Notes under the pieces: generated by a model
The model's input: the letters and a program-made list of their open reading frames with translations, nothing else
What the model was told of the DNA's origin: nothing
The model's database searches: none
Translations under genes and position numbers: made by a program
Source of the DNA: Glycine soja
Taxonomy: Eukaryota; Streptophyta; Magnoliopsida; Fabales; Fabaceae
DNA: 64,000 bases
Reading direction: 5' to 3'
NCBI RefSeq assembly: GCF_004193775.1
Contig: NC_041011.1
Coordinates: 41,547,167-41,611,166, forward strand
Part shown: in pieces, positions 50,537-62,506 of the stretch
Numbering within the stretch: position 1 is the stretch's first letter
How the letters are laid out: each line of letters begins with the position of its first letter

Positions 50537-50757
50537 GGGATTTTCTTCGTGCACCATGAAAACTTCCTTTACACCCAACAATTAAGGTGAATTATCGAAT
50601 TTGTCCTTCACTTAAAATTAAAAACTACCATCCCCTTCCTCCTTTGCTACTTTTGTTGTCGCTCTCCCTCGATATATCAATAAATATGTTTTATAACATA
50701 TACTATCACATAATTTTTTTTACTGCATTTAATAATATAATACATTGAAATTGATAA

Positions 50758-50802
<45 letters not shown>

Positions 50803-51742
50803 TTTAGACCTGCATAAACTAATATATGACATAATTTTATTATTTTTTTACTTGTATAAAGTAGTTAACATAATCATATTTACACAAATATTATAAAGGT
50901 TTAATTACTCGTTTGATTTTTGCTAAAAAAATATCAACTCTTTTTTATTACCTTTTAGTCTTGGTTACAAAAAAATATTTATATAAAAAATAATTAGTTA
51001 CAAATTATTTGCTAATATTTTCTTAGTTAATTATAATTGATAATATTAATCATATTTTGATGGTAAGGATTAAAAGAGAATTAAAATATAAAGTATAAGA
51101 TTAAAAAGACCACTTTCAAACTATAAGAACTAAAAAATAATTAAAATGCAAATTATAAGAACTAAAAAGACTACTTTTAAACTAAAATGAATTAAAAAAT
51201 AATTAAAATGTAAATTATAGGGATTAAAAAACCACTTTCAAACTATAAGAACTAAAATGTACAAATTATGAAACTATAAGAAACAAATGAGTAATTAAAC
51301 ATATTATAAAAAAATATAACTAAATTTATAAAAAAAACATTAAATTTTTTTTTTAAAAAAAAATTTTAAAAAAGGTTATATGGATTGATTATAATTTGTA
51401 TAAGTTATACACATTGATTGATAATCCGTAAGATTCATACAGATTGTCAATTCATATGTTTATTACCAAACAGATCTAACTCGCATACACTAAAAAAAAA
51501 ACTTACCTCTTCCGTCGTTGTACCACGACACTCATCACGGTGATAACCACAAACTATGAATAACATCCGCGACCTCGATCAAACCAGACACAACAACAAG
51601 CAAGACCTCAGCCGAAAAGAAAACAAATATGAAGATAAAATACAACCAACGAAGAAGAAGAAGTTAACAAAGGTAATGTTGGAAATTTAAAAACATTATT
51701 GGGTGTAGAAGAAATTCCTACGGGGTACACGAAGAAAATCCC
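50537..51742. mobile_element. Non-autonomous Mutator-like element, 1,206 bp
   Basis: The left terminus GGGATTTTCTTCGTGCACCA matches the reverse complement of the right terminus, GGGATTTTCTTCGTGTACCC, and similarity continues for about 45 bp to TACACCCAA on both sides. Immediately outside are AATGTTTAA (50528-50536) and AATGTTCAA (51743-51751), a 9-bp duplication with one mismatch, the size made by Mutator transposases. The interior has no transposase. It holds a (TA)n run (50761-50798) and a ~62-bp tandem repeat. Open frames that cross the left terminus are chance. Confidence 0.8.
51060..51270. repeat. Tandem repeat of about 62 bp inside the small MULE
   Basis: Three to four diverged units carry GACCACTTTCAAACTATAAG, AACTAAAAAATAATTAAAAT and GCAAATTATAAG in order. 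Confidence 0.75.
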
Positions 51743-51918
51743 AATGTTCAATATGTTTAATCATTGCCAAGACTAAATCCGTCCAATCCTCATATAATTG
51801 GCCCATTTAAAGTGATTTTGTGTCGAGTGTTGCTAGGTGCACCCAACATTTTTGTTGGTGCACCCAGCACTTGAAGTGAAAAGCCCGAAATACCCCTGGC
51901 TTATTTTTTTTAAAAAAA

Positions 51919-52340
51919 ATGCGAGACTCTCTCTCTCTCCCGCCCGCGTTCCGGCTTCTTCTTCCTCAGCTCGATTTGTTCTTCTTCTTCCCCACCTCAG
52001 CCATTTTCGTCTTCTTCTTGCTCACCTCACCGGCGTTTCCATTTGTCACCATTGTTGTCGTTAAGAGGAGGTTGCCGGGAAGAGGTTCTTCTTCTTCTCC
52101 AGCCACCATTGTTGCCATGAAGAGGAGCTTGTTGTGAAGAGGTTGTCGTGAGGTGCATTGAGGAGGTTTCCGTGAAGAGCAACGCCATCATCCACCGTCG
52201 AGGGAGCTTCATCACCGTCCACCATCGAGGTAAGCGCCATAACCATGTCTTTTAGTTCATTGTTGCCGGAGTTAGGTTGATCCGCTAGGGTAGTATGTTG
52301 ATCCATAAGTAGAGACGTTAGTGTACGAATCAATTTGATT
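51919..52340. other. GC-rich, codon-like subterminal segment of the large MULE
   Basis: Just inside the left terminus the DNA turns unusually GC-rich, with repeated GAAGAGG and TCTTCTTC motifs. Open frames exist on both strands, but none shows a recognisable domain. It could be the promoter and leader of the plus-strand ORF or captured host sequence. Confidence 0.35.
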
Positions 52341-53296
52341 TGTAAGAAGGAATTTTAATTTTAAAAAATGCCAAATAGGTTATAAATAATGAAAATTATT
52401 TTTATTAAGATTTAGGGTTAGTTGTGAGGCTTTTAGGCTGAAGTAGAGTATGATTGAGTGATGAAAAAAGTTTGAAATCATGTGTTCATTATTTGATGAA
52501 GTTTCTCTCAACTTATTTGAGATAATGAATATTTATTAAGATATTTTTGTGGACATAAGCAAGAAGTACTGAAAATGTTAAATTTGTGTTGTTCTACTAT
52601 TTCTATTTTATGGAGTTGTAGTTAGTGTTTTTTATCCTTTGATGTGTTTTTCCCATATTTCTATTTTATGATGGTTTTGTTAGTGTGTTCTGTCTTTGAT
52701 GTTCATTGTACCTAAAAGGGTTTGCTTCCCTAACAATCGCATTCAGTTACTACAATTTATCATAGCCTGAAACTAATAGCTTCAATACCAATAGGAACAC
52801 AATGAAAATGAGTAGTTTATGGAGCCAAAATAATCACTGATTATTACCTCAAGAAAATCATACAATTGATACATTTCGGTTGGTTTCACCCTCAAACCAA
52901 TCACACCTAAAACATTGTTGAAAATAGTAGGCTTTTTTGGTTTGTACTATATAATGCATGAGTAGATAACATGTAATTGGATGTGTGCTTTCATGCTCAT
53001 AGTTGGTTATGTTTTATGGTCAAAAGTTTATGCAATAATTCATTTAAAGAGCATGTAATCATGATTTGAAATGAATATTGAGCTTCAATGGAACAAAATT
53101 AATCATTTAAAGCAAGAGTGGACAATAGTAGTTGCTGGTAATGCACCAGGACTAGCTCATGCACTTGCACTTTCCCTTTCATTTAACATTATGATTCAAT
53201 TCGATTGATATAAGCCAGTGATTCATATAAGCCAATGATTTTCACTTTGTGGATGCCTCTTAGTAGATTTGCATCGTCATTTAGGATCTGCAAATC

Positions 53297-55060
53297 ATGG
53301 TTTGGACTAGAGGCCTAGGCCGTGCTTTAGGTACGGTTAGTTGTAGAGGTCTGGGGAAAGGTGATCATGATAATTCTGACGATGCTCCCCAGCGTCGAAG
53401 ACCTACCGCATCCGCACATAGGCAACGAGTACCTATGACTTTTGCGGATGAGGTTGACATACCTGTGACTGAGACTGACGTACCTGTGGTTGAGGTTGAC
53501 GTACCTGGTCCTGACTTAGCCTCAACTAAGGTTGGCCTAGATGCGGATGAGCTGATGGTAGAAGCTGACATTTAGGACACTGGTGCAAACACTGCTGCAG
53601 AGGATGATGCAGACACCATCGCACAAGCTGCTGAGGATGAGCCTGAGGGATTTCCGGGTGGTCCGGGCGACCCATCCATGTTGACCGAGTATGCGGATCA
53701 CGTTGCAGGCAGCGTATGGATGGGAGAGGTATTTATAATATTGAATTTTAGTTAGTTGTTAATTATACTTTATCATTGAAATTTGTTTTCCTTTAAAAGA
53801 TGATGTTAAAGAATTGTGTGTTCCTTTATACTTCAGTTCAGGAGCGTCCTGAGTTGAAGTTATCCTCTCACCGGAGGAAGGTGCATAGTTTAGGCAGGCA
53901 TGTCCCTGCCATTGAGAGGCTAGTTACTGGGACAGGACTAAGTCCTCTGATCGTGTGTTCGATAGACACTGGTAATCGGGGACGTTTGTCGTCGTTTGTC
54001 GAGCGGTGGCACCGAGAGACTTCTAGTTTCCATCTCCTGTGGGAGAGGTGACGATCACGTTGGACGACGTCGCATTTCTTCTGCATCTGCCTGTGGTTGG
54101 CGACTTGCATGCCTTTCAACTCATGCATGTGGATGATGGGATACAGATGCTGGTGGAGTTATTGATGGTCACTGCAGAGGCTACCAGGGCTGAGACAGGA
54201 CAATATCGTGGACCGTACGTACGCCTGCAATGGGTACATGATATCTATCAGCGTCGATGTCAGGCAGGACATTGGACAGTTGCGGCTCGCGCGTTTCTTC
54301 TTCATCTTCTGGGTTGCACTCTTTTTGCTAACAAGAGTGCAACCCATGTTCATATTGTGTTTTTTAGGGCCCTTCGTGACCTCAGTCAGACTGGGAGGTA
54401 CGCTTGGGGAGTAGCTGGTGCATATGTACGACCACTTGAATGATGCTTCTATCAGCACCAGCCAACAACTTGGTGGTTACATCACGACGTTGCAGGTAAC
54501 AAACATGTTTTTAATTCATTGAGGTTCAACAATGTTTAACTTGAAATTTGTTTAGACTTTTATTATTAATTTTTATGATTTTCATGTTACCTCTGTAGTG
54601 CTGGATATACGAGCACTTTCCCTCAGTCATGGAGTCCACTGCTGATCCGGACTACAACGAGGATTCACCGCGTGCCTGTAGGTGGATTGCTACGAAGAAG
54701 ACCGTGAAGAGCATACGTACACCGACGTACAGGGAGCGCTTGGACCGACTTCAGATTCCGGATGTCTGTTGGATCCCATATGGGGAGCACCGATCGGTCC
54801 GGGACTTCCATATGATTTCATGTTATTCCGGTCTGCTGCCCTGGGGGCCTGTTGTTGTGTATTACCGACCAGAGAGGGTCATGTGGCAGTTTAGATACAC
54901 CCAGACCATTCCTGTTCCGCCCGTCGATTCATGGGTTTCGTTTGATGATATATACGACAGGTGGATGCACTATTCGGACCATATGGCTGCAAATATGTTA
55001 GGTCTCGACACAGGCGGTGCACAGATCAGTTGTAGTTTATTTACACATTTTATATTGAAA
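53297..55060 (+). pseudogene. Plant mobile domain (PMD, MAIN-like) ORF of the MULE, broken
   Basis: Three exons are readable: 53297-53728, 53842-54495 and 54599 to about 55060. The N-terminal part is Arg- then Asp/Val-rich. The PMD core follows in order as SSFVERWHRETSSFHL, VTITLDDVAFLLHLPVVGDL, then HWTVAARAFLLHLLGCTLFA and later WIYEHFPS. Such ORFs (often named MAIN-LIKE or phosphatase 7 long-form homolog) ride with plant MULEs; their role is unknown, and in Arabidopsis MAIN supports meristem maintenance and silencing. Lesions: an in-frame TAG at 53573-53575; a one-base loss near 54031 (FHL is followed by the wrong frame until VGEVTITL); a second shift near 54418 after RYAWGVA; and the C-terminus degenerates after about 55020. 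Not functional as it stands. Confidence 0.8.
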
Positions 55061-56158
55061 TTCGATGTATATACTTTTATTGTACTTGAGCCCATTTCAT
55101 TAATAATGTTAGTTTTATTTATTTCTTTTTTTGTTGTTCAAAGACCTTGTTCAATCTTTACAAAGTTTAATGAACAAAAATAATAAATATGGAAAATATT
55201 ATAGTATAAAATTATTATAAATTCTAAAAAAATATGTTTTATATAATTTTAATTATGTAAAAAAAAATTATTCTATATTAGAAAAAATCTAGATAACTTA
55301 TTTTCAAATATGTTTTCAAATTGAATTTAATTTATTTCCAACCATAGAAAAACTGTGTTTTAGTCTCTATTTCTACTTACGGCTCTACTTTTACATTGAT
55401 GAATTTATTCTTTAAATTTTTTAAAATATGATGAAATATTAGAAATGAAAGACTAAATCACATATTTTAAAGTTTAAAAATCAAATTCATTGATAGAATA
55501 ATATAGGAATAAAAAAAATATACTGAAAACATTTTTCCCCCAAAATCATATGTATGTATAAATTTATTTTTAAAATATTAAGTGAATGACCCTATAGCAT
55601 GGTTAAACAAAATGAAAGGGTTAATATTATATTATATAGAAGAAAAATGTATGAAAGTAGAAGAGTCATTTTGAATGCATTCAATAGTTGAAGCATTATA
55701 CATTATATTAAATTAATAATTGACTCATATAATTTATTTATTTTCTTGATTTCCATATTTTGCATCAGAATTAAATATACTTTGTTAAATATTTTAAATC
55801 ATTAAATTATTTTTAATTTATGACAAAATACATTTTAATTAAATTTTAATTTTATAGTAGTTTCTTTAAAAAAAATGAACTACTCGAGTTTAAATAATTT
55901 GTCTAATTGCAATCTTTATAATTAATTGTTATTTTTCGTTTGTTGTAGTTGTTTTTTTATATATTTAAAATAAATTTGCAACACCGACAAAAAAGTAAAA
56001 GTATTAAAAATAAAATTTAACAGAGAACGACAAGTCGTCTTCCATTTCCAGAAAAACAAAAAAAGAACGATTGTGCGATACATGAATTCAAACAGTACAT
56101 TAACTTCAACATAGTCGAACGAAATTAAATTTGCAGCAAATACTACAACTAACTCATG

Positions 56159-57000
56159 CTAATTTTGTGAAAAGGACAACTCGTCTTCCATTTGCATTAC
56201 AGGTTTACTGAAAACAGCTAAAATTTCTATTGGTCCAATCCTTTTCCAGTAGTTAAACTCAATTAACACCTTCATCACGTCATCGTTGGTTTTGAGTTCA
56301 ATTATTTCGAATTTGATAACTTTTTTCTGAATACTCGTGGTGACTTGGTTTCCGAAAAAAAAATCGCCTTACCATTTGTGTTTCATGAATACCATAAGGG
56401 GGAATCCCATGAGGTGCAACTTGCTTGATCAAATCCTTCAGTTCATCCATGGTACATCCAAAAGGAATGTCAAACTTTTTAGGATTTTTTCTTGGGAACG
56501 AGTCACCAACAAACTCATTTTGGCATGACATGTTCCACCTCCCATTGTAATATAGCAGGACATCATAAGTAGGAGTCATAGTGGCTTGAAATAAGTTTAA
56601 AATATCATCTAGTGTTTTAGCAATGGTACATAATAACTCAATCAAACCAACAAATGAAAATTGATGATTACACATTAACATTGTGTTAACATCAACATCA
56701 TTTTTCAGTTGCATACATTCAAACAAAAATTGATTACTTGCATATGTGAAAGACTGTCGGTAGTAAATTTCATCCAAAAATTGCTTGTCGGTTAACTTAA
56801 GGGTATTGTGTATTCTGGTTTTTAACGTTTGAAAATCACAACCGTTAGATACTCGAATGGGAACTGGAGTGGAAGCTTGAAAACAAACATCACTGTCGTT
56901 GTGAACAATGGATCCATTTGGAAAAATAAAACCTAATGTGGAGTTTACAATTGTCTGACTGCTCTTGTCTCTCCCAAGAATGTCATAGTTTTTTGTAAGA
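56159..57000 (-). pseudogene. Small MULE-associated ORF of unknown function, broken
   Basis: The minus strand reads KNYDILGRDKSSQTIVNSTL at the start and then DVCFQASTPVPIRVSNGCDF. It continues through LKNDVDVNTMLMCNHQFSFV and IKQVAPHGIPPYGIHETQMV to a frameshift near 56313 (one extra A in an A-run), after which the other frame continues to VFSKPVMQMEDELSFSQN and a stop at 56159-56161. No ATG is seen at the expected start. I have seen related ORFs in legume MULEs but know no function. It lies between the PMD ORF and the transposase and is transcribed, if at all, with the latter. Confidence 0.55.
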
Positions 57001-57392
57001 GTTGGGTTACGACTGAAACTTGTGGTTTTTTACAGTGTTAGGCGGTGTCAGATATATAGATGAGTTTTAATATCAGTGCTGCATTTTTTAAAAATTAAAA
57101 ATACACGTGCACATGCTTTCTGTATGTGTTGTCAACTACACTAGTGATGTGGCACGCTTTATCTTGCATCAGATTTGCATGTGTAGTCATGTTGTGCAAG
57201 GTCCTGTCACGCGTTTTATGTTAACTCATACAACAATTTATCATACATGCTTTTTTCACAATGTGTTGTCAACTCAGACAACTCCATATGTTGTTAGTAA
57301 TAATTTTGTTGTGGACGTAACAAATATACAAAGACACATAAATGTAATGTGAAAATCCAATTCAAAACGATCATTCATTATAAATTACATGT

Positions 57393-60371
57393 TCAATCAT
57401 CATTTATGTCAAGATAGTCTCTGTTGAACATCACGAAGCTCTTGTAATGTTGCATTCTACTAATATATGGAGTTGACCACTACTTTGCCCGAGGATGATA
57501 ATTGCTAGACCATAACAATGCTACAGGCGATAAAGGACAACGTTCTTTTAAATAAACCTGTTGTACATGCGAAAAAAGTGTTAACTCAATGCTACAAAAC
57601 TCATTGCATAAATATAAAAAAAAACACTTCATATCTACAATATACCTCAACAAAATGATTGTCATACACATGACCGATACAAATTATACGATGCAATGAA
57701 GAATTTGCCAGCGATTGACTTCTAAGAGGAAAGAATGTCATGCTTTGTTGTTTAGACAAGGATATAACGATTACATTATATCTTGATGCAATGACATGTC
57801 TCATGTCCGTTATATTCATCCACTAATCCGTGATCACCTAAATGAAACAAATATACACGCCAAACTTAATTGTAAAGTTAAGTATTAAAAAGCAAAAACA
57901 TAAGTTACATACCTTGGTTAACCCATCAACATGTAGTGACATCTTTAATTCCTCAAATCTCTCTGTGCCACCAAAGAGTCGAGTATAGTCTTCTGAGAAT
58001 TTCCCAAGTTCTTTAAGAAGATGGTAGCGGACCACCGACCAAGAGTCTTCACCCATACCTAATAAATTGGCAACTGAGCGATATCCATAGTTACCATCAG
58101 CTTTGACATCAACAATCTTATCAATGAAGTCGTGCATAAATGGCTGAAACTGATCCAACATGGGCATCATCGTTCTTCGATTCGGTTGCTCAGAGGATGA
58201 TGCAGTACGCCTCACTGATGAATTTCTATTTTGCATAGATTCAAAGGCATCTACATACTCCCAGTAAGATGGATCGCGCTTTGTTGACCTTGGGTTCCTG
58301 CTCATAGGTTTCTTCGGTGCCCTCTTTGTGTTAACTTTTGCTGGAGGAGGACACATCGAATTCTGATTAGGGTATGCAATTTCCCAAAGTTTAGTCTTCA
58401 TAGTAAACTTGCCACAAACATCAAGTTCTTCGAATCTTTTGGATATTGTTTCTATTTCTGCCTTGATGCTCACTTCGGGCTTAGATAACCCTTGGTCTGA
58501 AAAACTTAGTCTCCTCCAAAACATATGGATTGAATCCAGTGGGATGCAACCACCAACATATTTGGATAGCTCACAAGCACAAGGAAGACCAAACATGGTT
58601 CTCACCACACAACCACAACTTGAAGGATTCTTGCCAGCATAGTCAACACGCTCTAATTCAGCAGCAATATGATTTAAAGCATACCTTGAAACCATTCCAA
58701 GAAGCCTCCTGTATAAGGTTTTTTTTAAGACATGTCCAACGGCATGTGTACTTGTTTCAAATGATGTTTTAATCTCCGTGTGCTGCAACGTAATCATGTT
58801 ATTCATGGCATCCCACATACTGCATAAGTCTCAAAGACTATTTTGTAACAATCCTTTTAAAGACGAGTGAGCAGATTCAACCCTACATTTCAAATACACA
58901 AATAACAATAAACATATATAATAATACAATTTCATCAATTCATCAACGTTAATACAAATAGTTGAACAATTTCATATCTGTTTGTTGTTGTATTTCCTAA
59001 ATGCATCACCTTATTAGTCCAAGCGGAAACAAATTTTTCCTTGTGTGATATTATCCATGTTTCCTTGACATAGTCAACAAACATTGGCTAAGGTGAGCAA
59101 GCCATTTCGAACTTCTTCAAGCATTTATCAAACTGCTGTTCTGAAGGACAATCAATCAGACATCCCCAACAATCCATGACATAATCCCAAATATTTTTTT
59201 TGCCCAATTAGTAATTTACATTTGGCCTTCACATTCTTGTTTATGTGAAAGTTGCACAACAAATTTGTACAATCAGAGAATACAGTCTTCACTGCATTCA
59301 TCAATGCTTGGTCTCTGTTAGTGACAATAACTCCAGGGAGGGCATCACGCTTTTAAAAAAAAGCCTCATAAGCGTTATAAAGCCCAGACCACATTATTAA
59401 CGCGTTCACACTCCACATATGCAAAACCGGCAGAGAATGTCATCCCAGTCGGTGTCACCCCAACAAAATCGAGTAGTGGGAGTCTGTACCGGTTTGTTTT
59501 GTAGGTGTTGTCTATCAAAAACACCAAATTACATGCGTTGACTAACTTCACTGCATCAGGGTGACACCAAAAGATATCACGAACCACGTCTTCATCCTTT
59601 ATTCTGTGCCAATGAATATACTGATCATGTTCAAGAAGTTTCATCAGATGTTGCATTTCAATATCGGTTCCTCTTATGGGAGAACAAAATGCACTTCTTG
59701 CCTTGTATATCTGTTTAATAGTCGTACAACTATTGGCATTGTGTTCCTTCAGAGTGAGCAGAATGTTTCTTGGATTCACCATGGACTTCGTCATATCAGC
59801 AATAACTGTTTTTTCAGCTTTAGTCAATTGCCCCGCATATGGATGTCCAACTAATGAGTTGGCCAATTCATGATTATACACTCCACAAATCAACTTCACC
59901 ATCCAGCCTTCTCCTCCAAGCACTAGCTTGTAAAGAAGCTTGAAGGGACACCCACATTTTCTAGTCCCAGTGTCTCTTCTGATAAATGTTTTTTTCTTAC
60001 GCCTATACTCGTCACTCTTTTCACAACCAATTAACACAAACGAAGTCCTTCCTCTACTACCTATGTTTGTGTCTGACCTTATAATCACTGCCACAAATCC
60101 GTTTTCATGAGCAATGGATCGAGCCCACCGCAAAACATCCTCTCGGCTGTCAAACACCTACAAAGCAATCAACATAATTTAAGTTTAAGTTTTCTACCAG
60201 TATTCATTTTATTAAATCACTCACAAACATGAACATTATAACCTGAGAAGTATTGAACGCATCGAAACAATCAACATGTGATTCATTCGCACCACATGCT
60301 TCTTCATTTTGATAATCCATATCCGCTTCTTCAGACATTATACTCTCATACATTCACTGATCTTCGTCCAT
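57393..60371 (-). pseudogene. MULE transposase with C-terminal OTU protease-like domain, broken
   Basis: Exon 1 (60371-60243) is acidic and joins exon 2 at 60157. A FAR1-like zinc domain comes first (FDSREDVLRWARSIAHENGF, RKCGCPFKLLYK), then the MULE DDE domain (FLIDNTYKTNRYRLPLLDFV; VTNRDQALMNA survives near 59310 in a shifted frame). A SWIM finger follows (CGCVVRTMFGLPCACELSKY), a basic linker, and an OTU-like domain (DVKADGNYGYRSVANLLGMG). A further exon from about 57836 carries the rest, including IICIGHVYDNHF, with VYLKERCPLSPVALLWSS in the last exon. Lesions: TGA in exon 1 (about 60354), TAA at 59375, a following TGA and frameshift, TAG near 59093, TAG at about 57822 and TAG at about 57479. 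The OTU catalytic-Cys position in D-G-N-C reads Tyr. Confidence 0.85.
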
Positions 60372-60470
60372 CTAACCAACTCAAATAAAAATTGACCATA
60401 CAAACAAATTAATAATTAAAAAAAAAGGAAACTTAATTAAAAAACCATAAATTTTTTTAAAAAATTACTC

Positions 60471-60531
60471 TTACGGATCAACTTGATCCGTAATAGGATT
60501 TTATCAACCTACGGATCAACTTGATCTGTAA
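60471..60531. repeat. Paired 23-bp palindromes near the right MULE end
   Basis: The first (60471-60493) is perfect: TTACGGATCAA, a central C, then TTGATCCGTAA. The second (60510-60531) is the same with T replacing C in GATCTGTA. They lie about 300 bp inside the terminus and could be protein-binding sites. Confidence 0.75.
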
Positions 60532-60970
60532 CTGTTCCATACGTCCCCGACAGAGGCACCACCATCTGCATACCTCGTATGCTGTCGAACGACCACGACA
60601 ACGCTCAACACCGATATCTTCACCTTCATCGCACCTAACCGTTCACAACGAACCGACGAATCGAAGACAATGCCGCACCAAAAACAAAAAAAAAAGAGAA
60701 ACAAAAGCAACAAAAATGGCGTACAGTGCATTTCCGAGAAAAATAAACATTTATAATGAAGAAAGAAGCCAGGGGCATTTTTACCATTTAAAAAATTTAC
60801 TGGGTGCACCTAGCAACACTCTTTAGTATCTCCACCATTTTTTTTTTTTTAAGAAGATGGACAAAAATCGGCGACGATCCAAATCCAGTTCTTTCATTTA
60901 CGGTCCTAAGTGACACACTCGATTCTGGCTCCGCCTCAGACGAAGAAGCTCGCTCTGGATTCTCACTCAC

Positions 60971-61008
60971 CTGAACGGATCCTTCTTCTTCCTTATCGCG
61001 AAATCCAT
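60971..61008 (-). pseudogene. Possible first coding exon of a divergent gene cut off by the MULE
   Basis: The minus strand reads ATG then DFAIRKKKDPF and meets a strong donor CAG|GTGAGT after 38 nt. A telo-box lies just upstream. No continuation was found between here and the MULE at 60821, nor obviously beyond its far end. The exon is too short for identification. Confidence 0.3.
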
Positions 61009-61013
61009 ACTTC

Positions 61014-61022
61014 AAACCCTAA
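61014..61022 (+). promoter_or_regulatory. Telo-box (AAACCCTAA)
   Basis: An exact plant telo-box lying between the divergent exon candidate and the CDC5 side. Telo-boxes are common in promoters of growth and RNA-processing genes. Confidence 0.5.
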
Positions 61023-61570
61023 TCGCGACTGCGGTTTATGATTTGTGGTGCGTTTCTGATTCTCCCTAACCTAAACCCTGATTTCTCATTATTTTTCTTT
61101 CCCCCTATTTGTCACATCAAATCATCTTCGTTTTTTCCTTTTTCTTCTTGTTTTTTGAATTAGTGCAGACACAACACAAAGTTGACGAAGGTGGTTTTTC
61201 AGCATTTGTATTCTAGTATTCTTCTACATAAGGTTCGAATGAAACTTTATATATTTTGCTAAATTTTAAACTGTTGAGCTGTTAATTGGGTGCTTGAATG
61301 AACTATAAAGGTGTTGATTGGATTGGGTGCTTGATTTTGATTGACCGGTTAGTCTGTATGTGTTGGATAGGTGGGGGTTTGCAAATTGTGGTGGTTAGTT
61401 TGTAGTATTTTGATTAAGTTGGTTTTGGTGACTTCCACGATTTTTTTATTTTTATTTTTTTGTGAAAAAAAGAAAACAAAACCAAACGACGCAAGATGCC
61501 CCAATTAACTGAAACGCACCTCAGTCTCAAATCTCTCTCTCAGTCTCGAGTCTCTCACGAAGCACTACAC

Positions 61571-61579
61571 AAACCCTAA
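61571..61579 (+). promoter_or_regulatory. Telo-box in the probable CDC5 leader
   Basis: AAACCCTAA follows a CTCTCTCTC-rich tract at 61530-61560, about 960 bp before the CDC5 start codon. With the acceptor at 62523-62528 it suggests a leader exon here and a leader intron. Confidence 0.45.
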
Positions 61580-62506
61580 AAAAAGCATCGTGAATGAAAA
61601 TCACGCAACAACATACACATGACAGTGATTTCCTGAAAAACATTGTTGAATGTTTCTGGGAATGAGGTATGTGGATTAGTATGTGTAGATGCAAAGATGG
61701 TTGATGAGTAGCACATGTCTCCCTAGAATTGGAAATCAGCCTAACTCTCCTTTTTTTTTTCATGTTTATGTGAGGAGAGAACTGAGAAGATCAATGCAAT
61801 CATGAATGGTGGTGTGAGAATATCATTTCTGTCTTCACTATTTTATTTTTTTTTGTGATTTTCAGATATGATTATTGATTTTTATGTTCCTGTGAATATT
61901 GGAATTACTCTGATTTTATACTTGATGTTTGGTTGTTTTGGAGGGTGCTGCAAGTGCAAAGTCTTGCATTAGGCATTAGGTGTATTTCTTTCATATTTCA
62001 TTGACATTTTTAGAATACTGTATGACGACTCAAACCATATATAATGCAAGCACAACCTGTTGACCTGCTTCAGTATACCTAGATAATACCTTTTTGTCTT
62101 CCATGGGATTCTTTTGTATGCTATAGCCTTGGTAGATTATGATCAAGACAATAACGAGATTTGTAAAAATTCACACTTAAAATATAAGATGGAATAAATT
62201 GTTTAGCTCAATACAGCTCATCTGTTGGAAGGTAATTTATTATCTTATTGTTTCATGTATTGCACTCACTACAGGATCTCATTCCATTCTCCTGTTGGAT
62301 ACAATCTGTTTACTTTGGTATAATGATGCATTTATCTAGGTTTAAATTGATTTTAAAATCAGTGTTTTGGTTTAAAACCAGTTTTGAAAACTGTTTTTTG
62401 GGACTTGATTTCAAAAAATCCAAACTTATTTTTTAATATAGATATGGATTGGATTTTTAAAAAGGGTTGCAAAACTAAATCTAATAGTGTTTCTGAAAGC
62501 ATTTGA

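Larger units (their letters stand above)
51825..60821. mobile_element. Near full-length Mutator-like element (MULE), about 9.0 kb
   Basis: Both termini begin GAGTGTTGCTAGGTGCACCC (21 of 21 identical) and resume similarity at ATACCCCTGGCTT / ATGCCCCTGGCTT. The flanks are TTTTGTGTC (51816-51824) and TTTAGTATC (60822-60830), 7 of 9 matching, consistent with an old 9-bp target duplication. Inside are a plant-mobile-domain ORF on plus, a small ORF on minus, and a transposase on minus with FAR1-like, MULE DDE, SWIM and OTU parts. All three carry stops or frameshifts, so the copy is not autonomous now. Confidence 0.85.

Noticed and set aside
50384..50581. 65-codon open frame on minus
   Set aside because: It crosses the left terminus of the small MULE and is partly the terminal repeat itself.
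60797..61015. 72-codon open frame on minus overlapping the MULE edge
   Set aside because: It uses a non-ATG start and runs into the transposon terminus; the adjacent ATG frame with a real donor is the better candidate.
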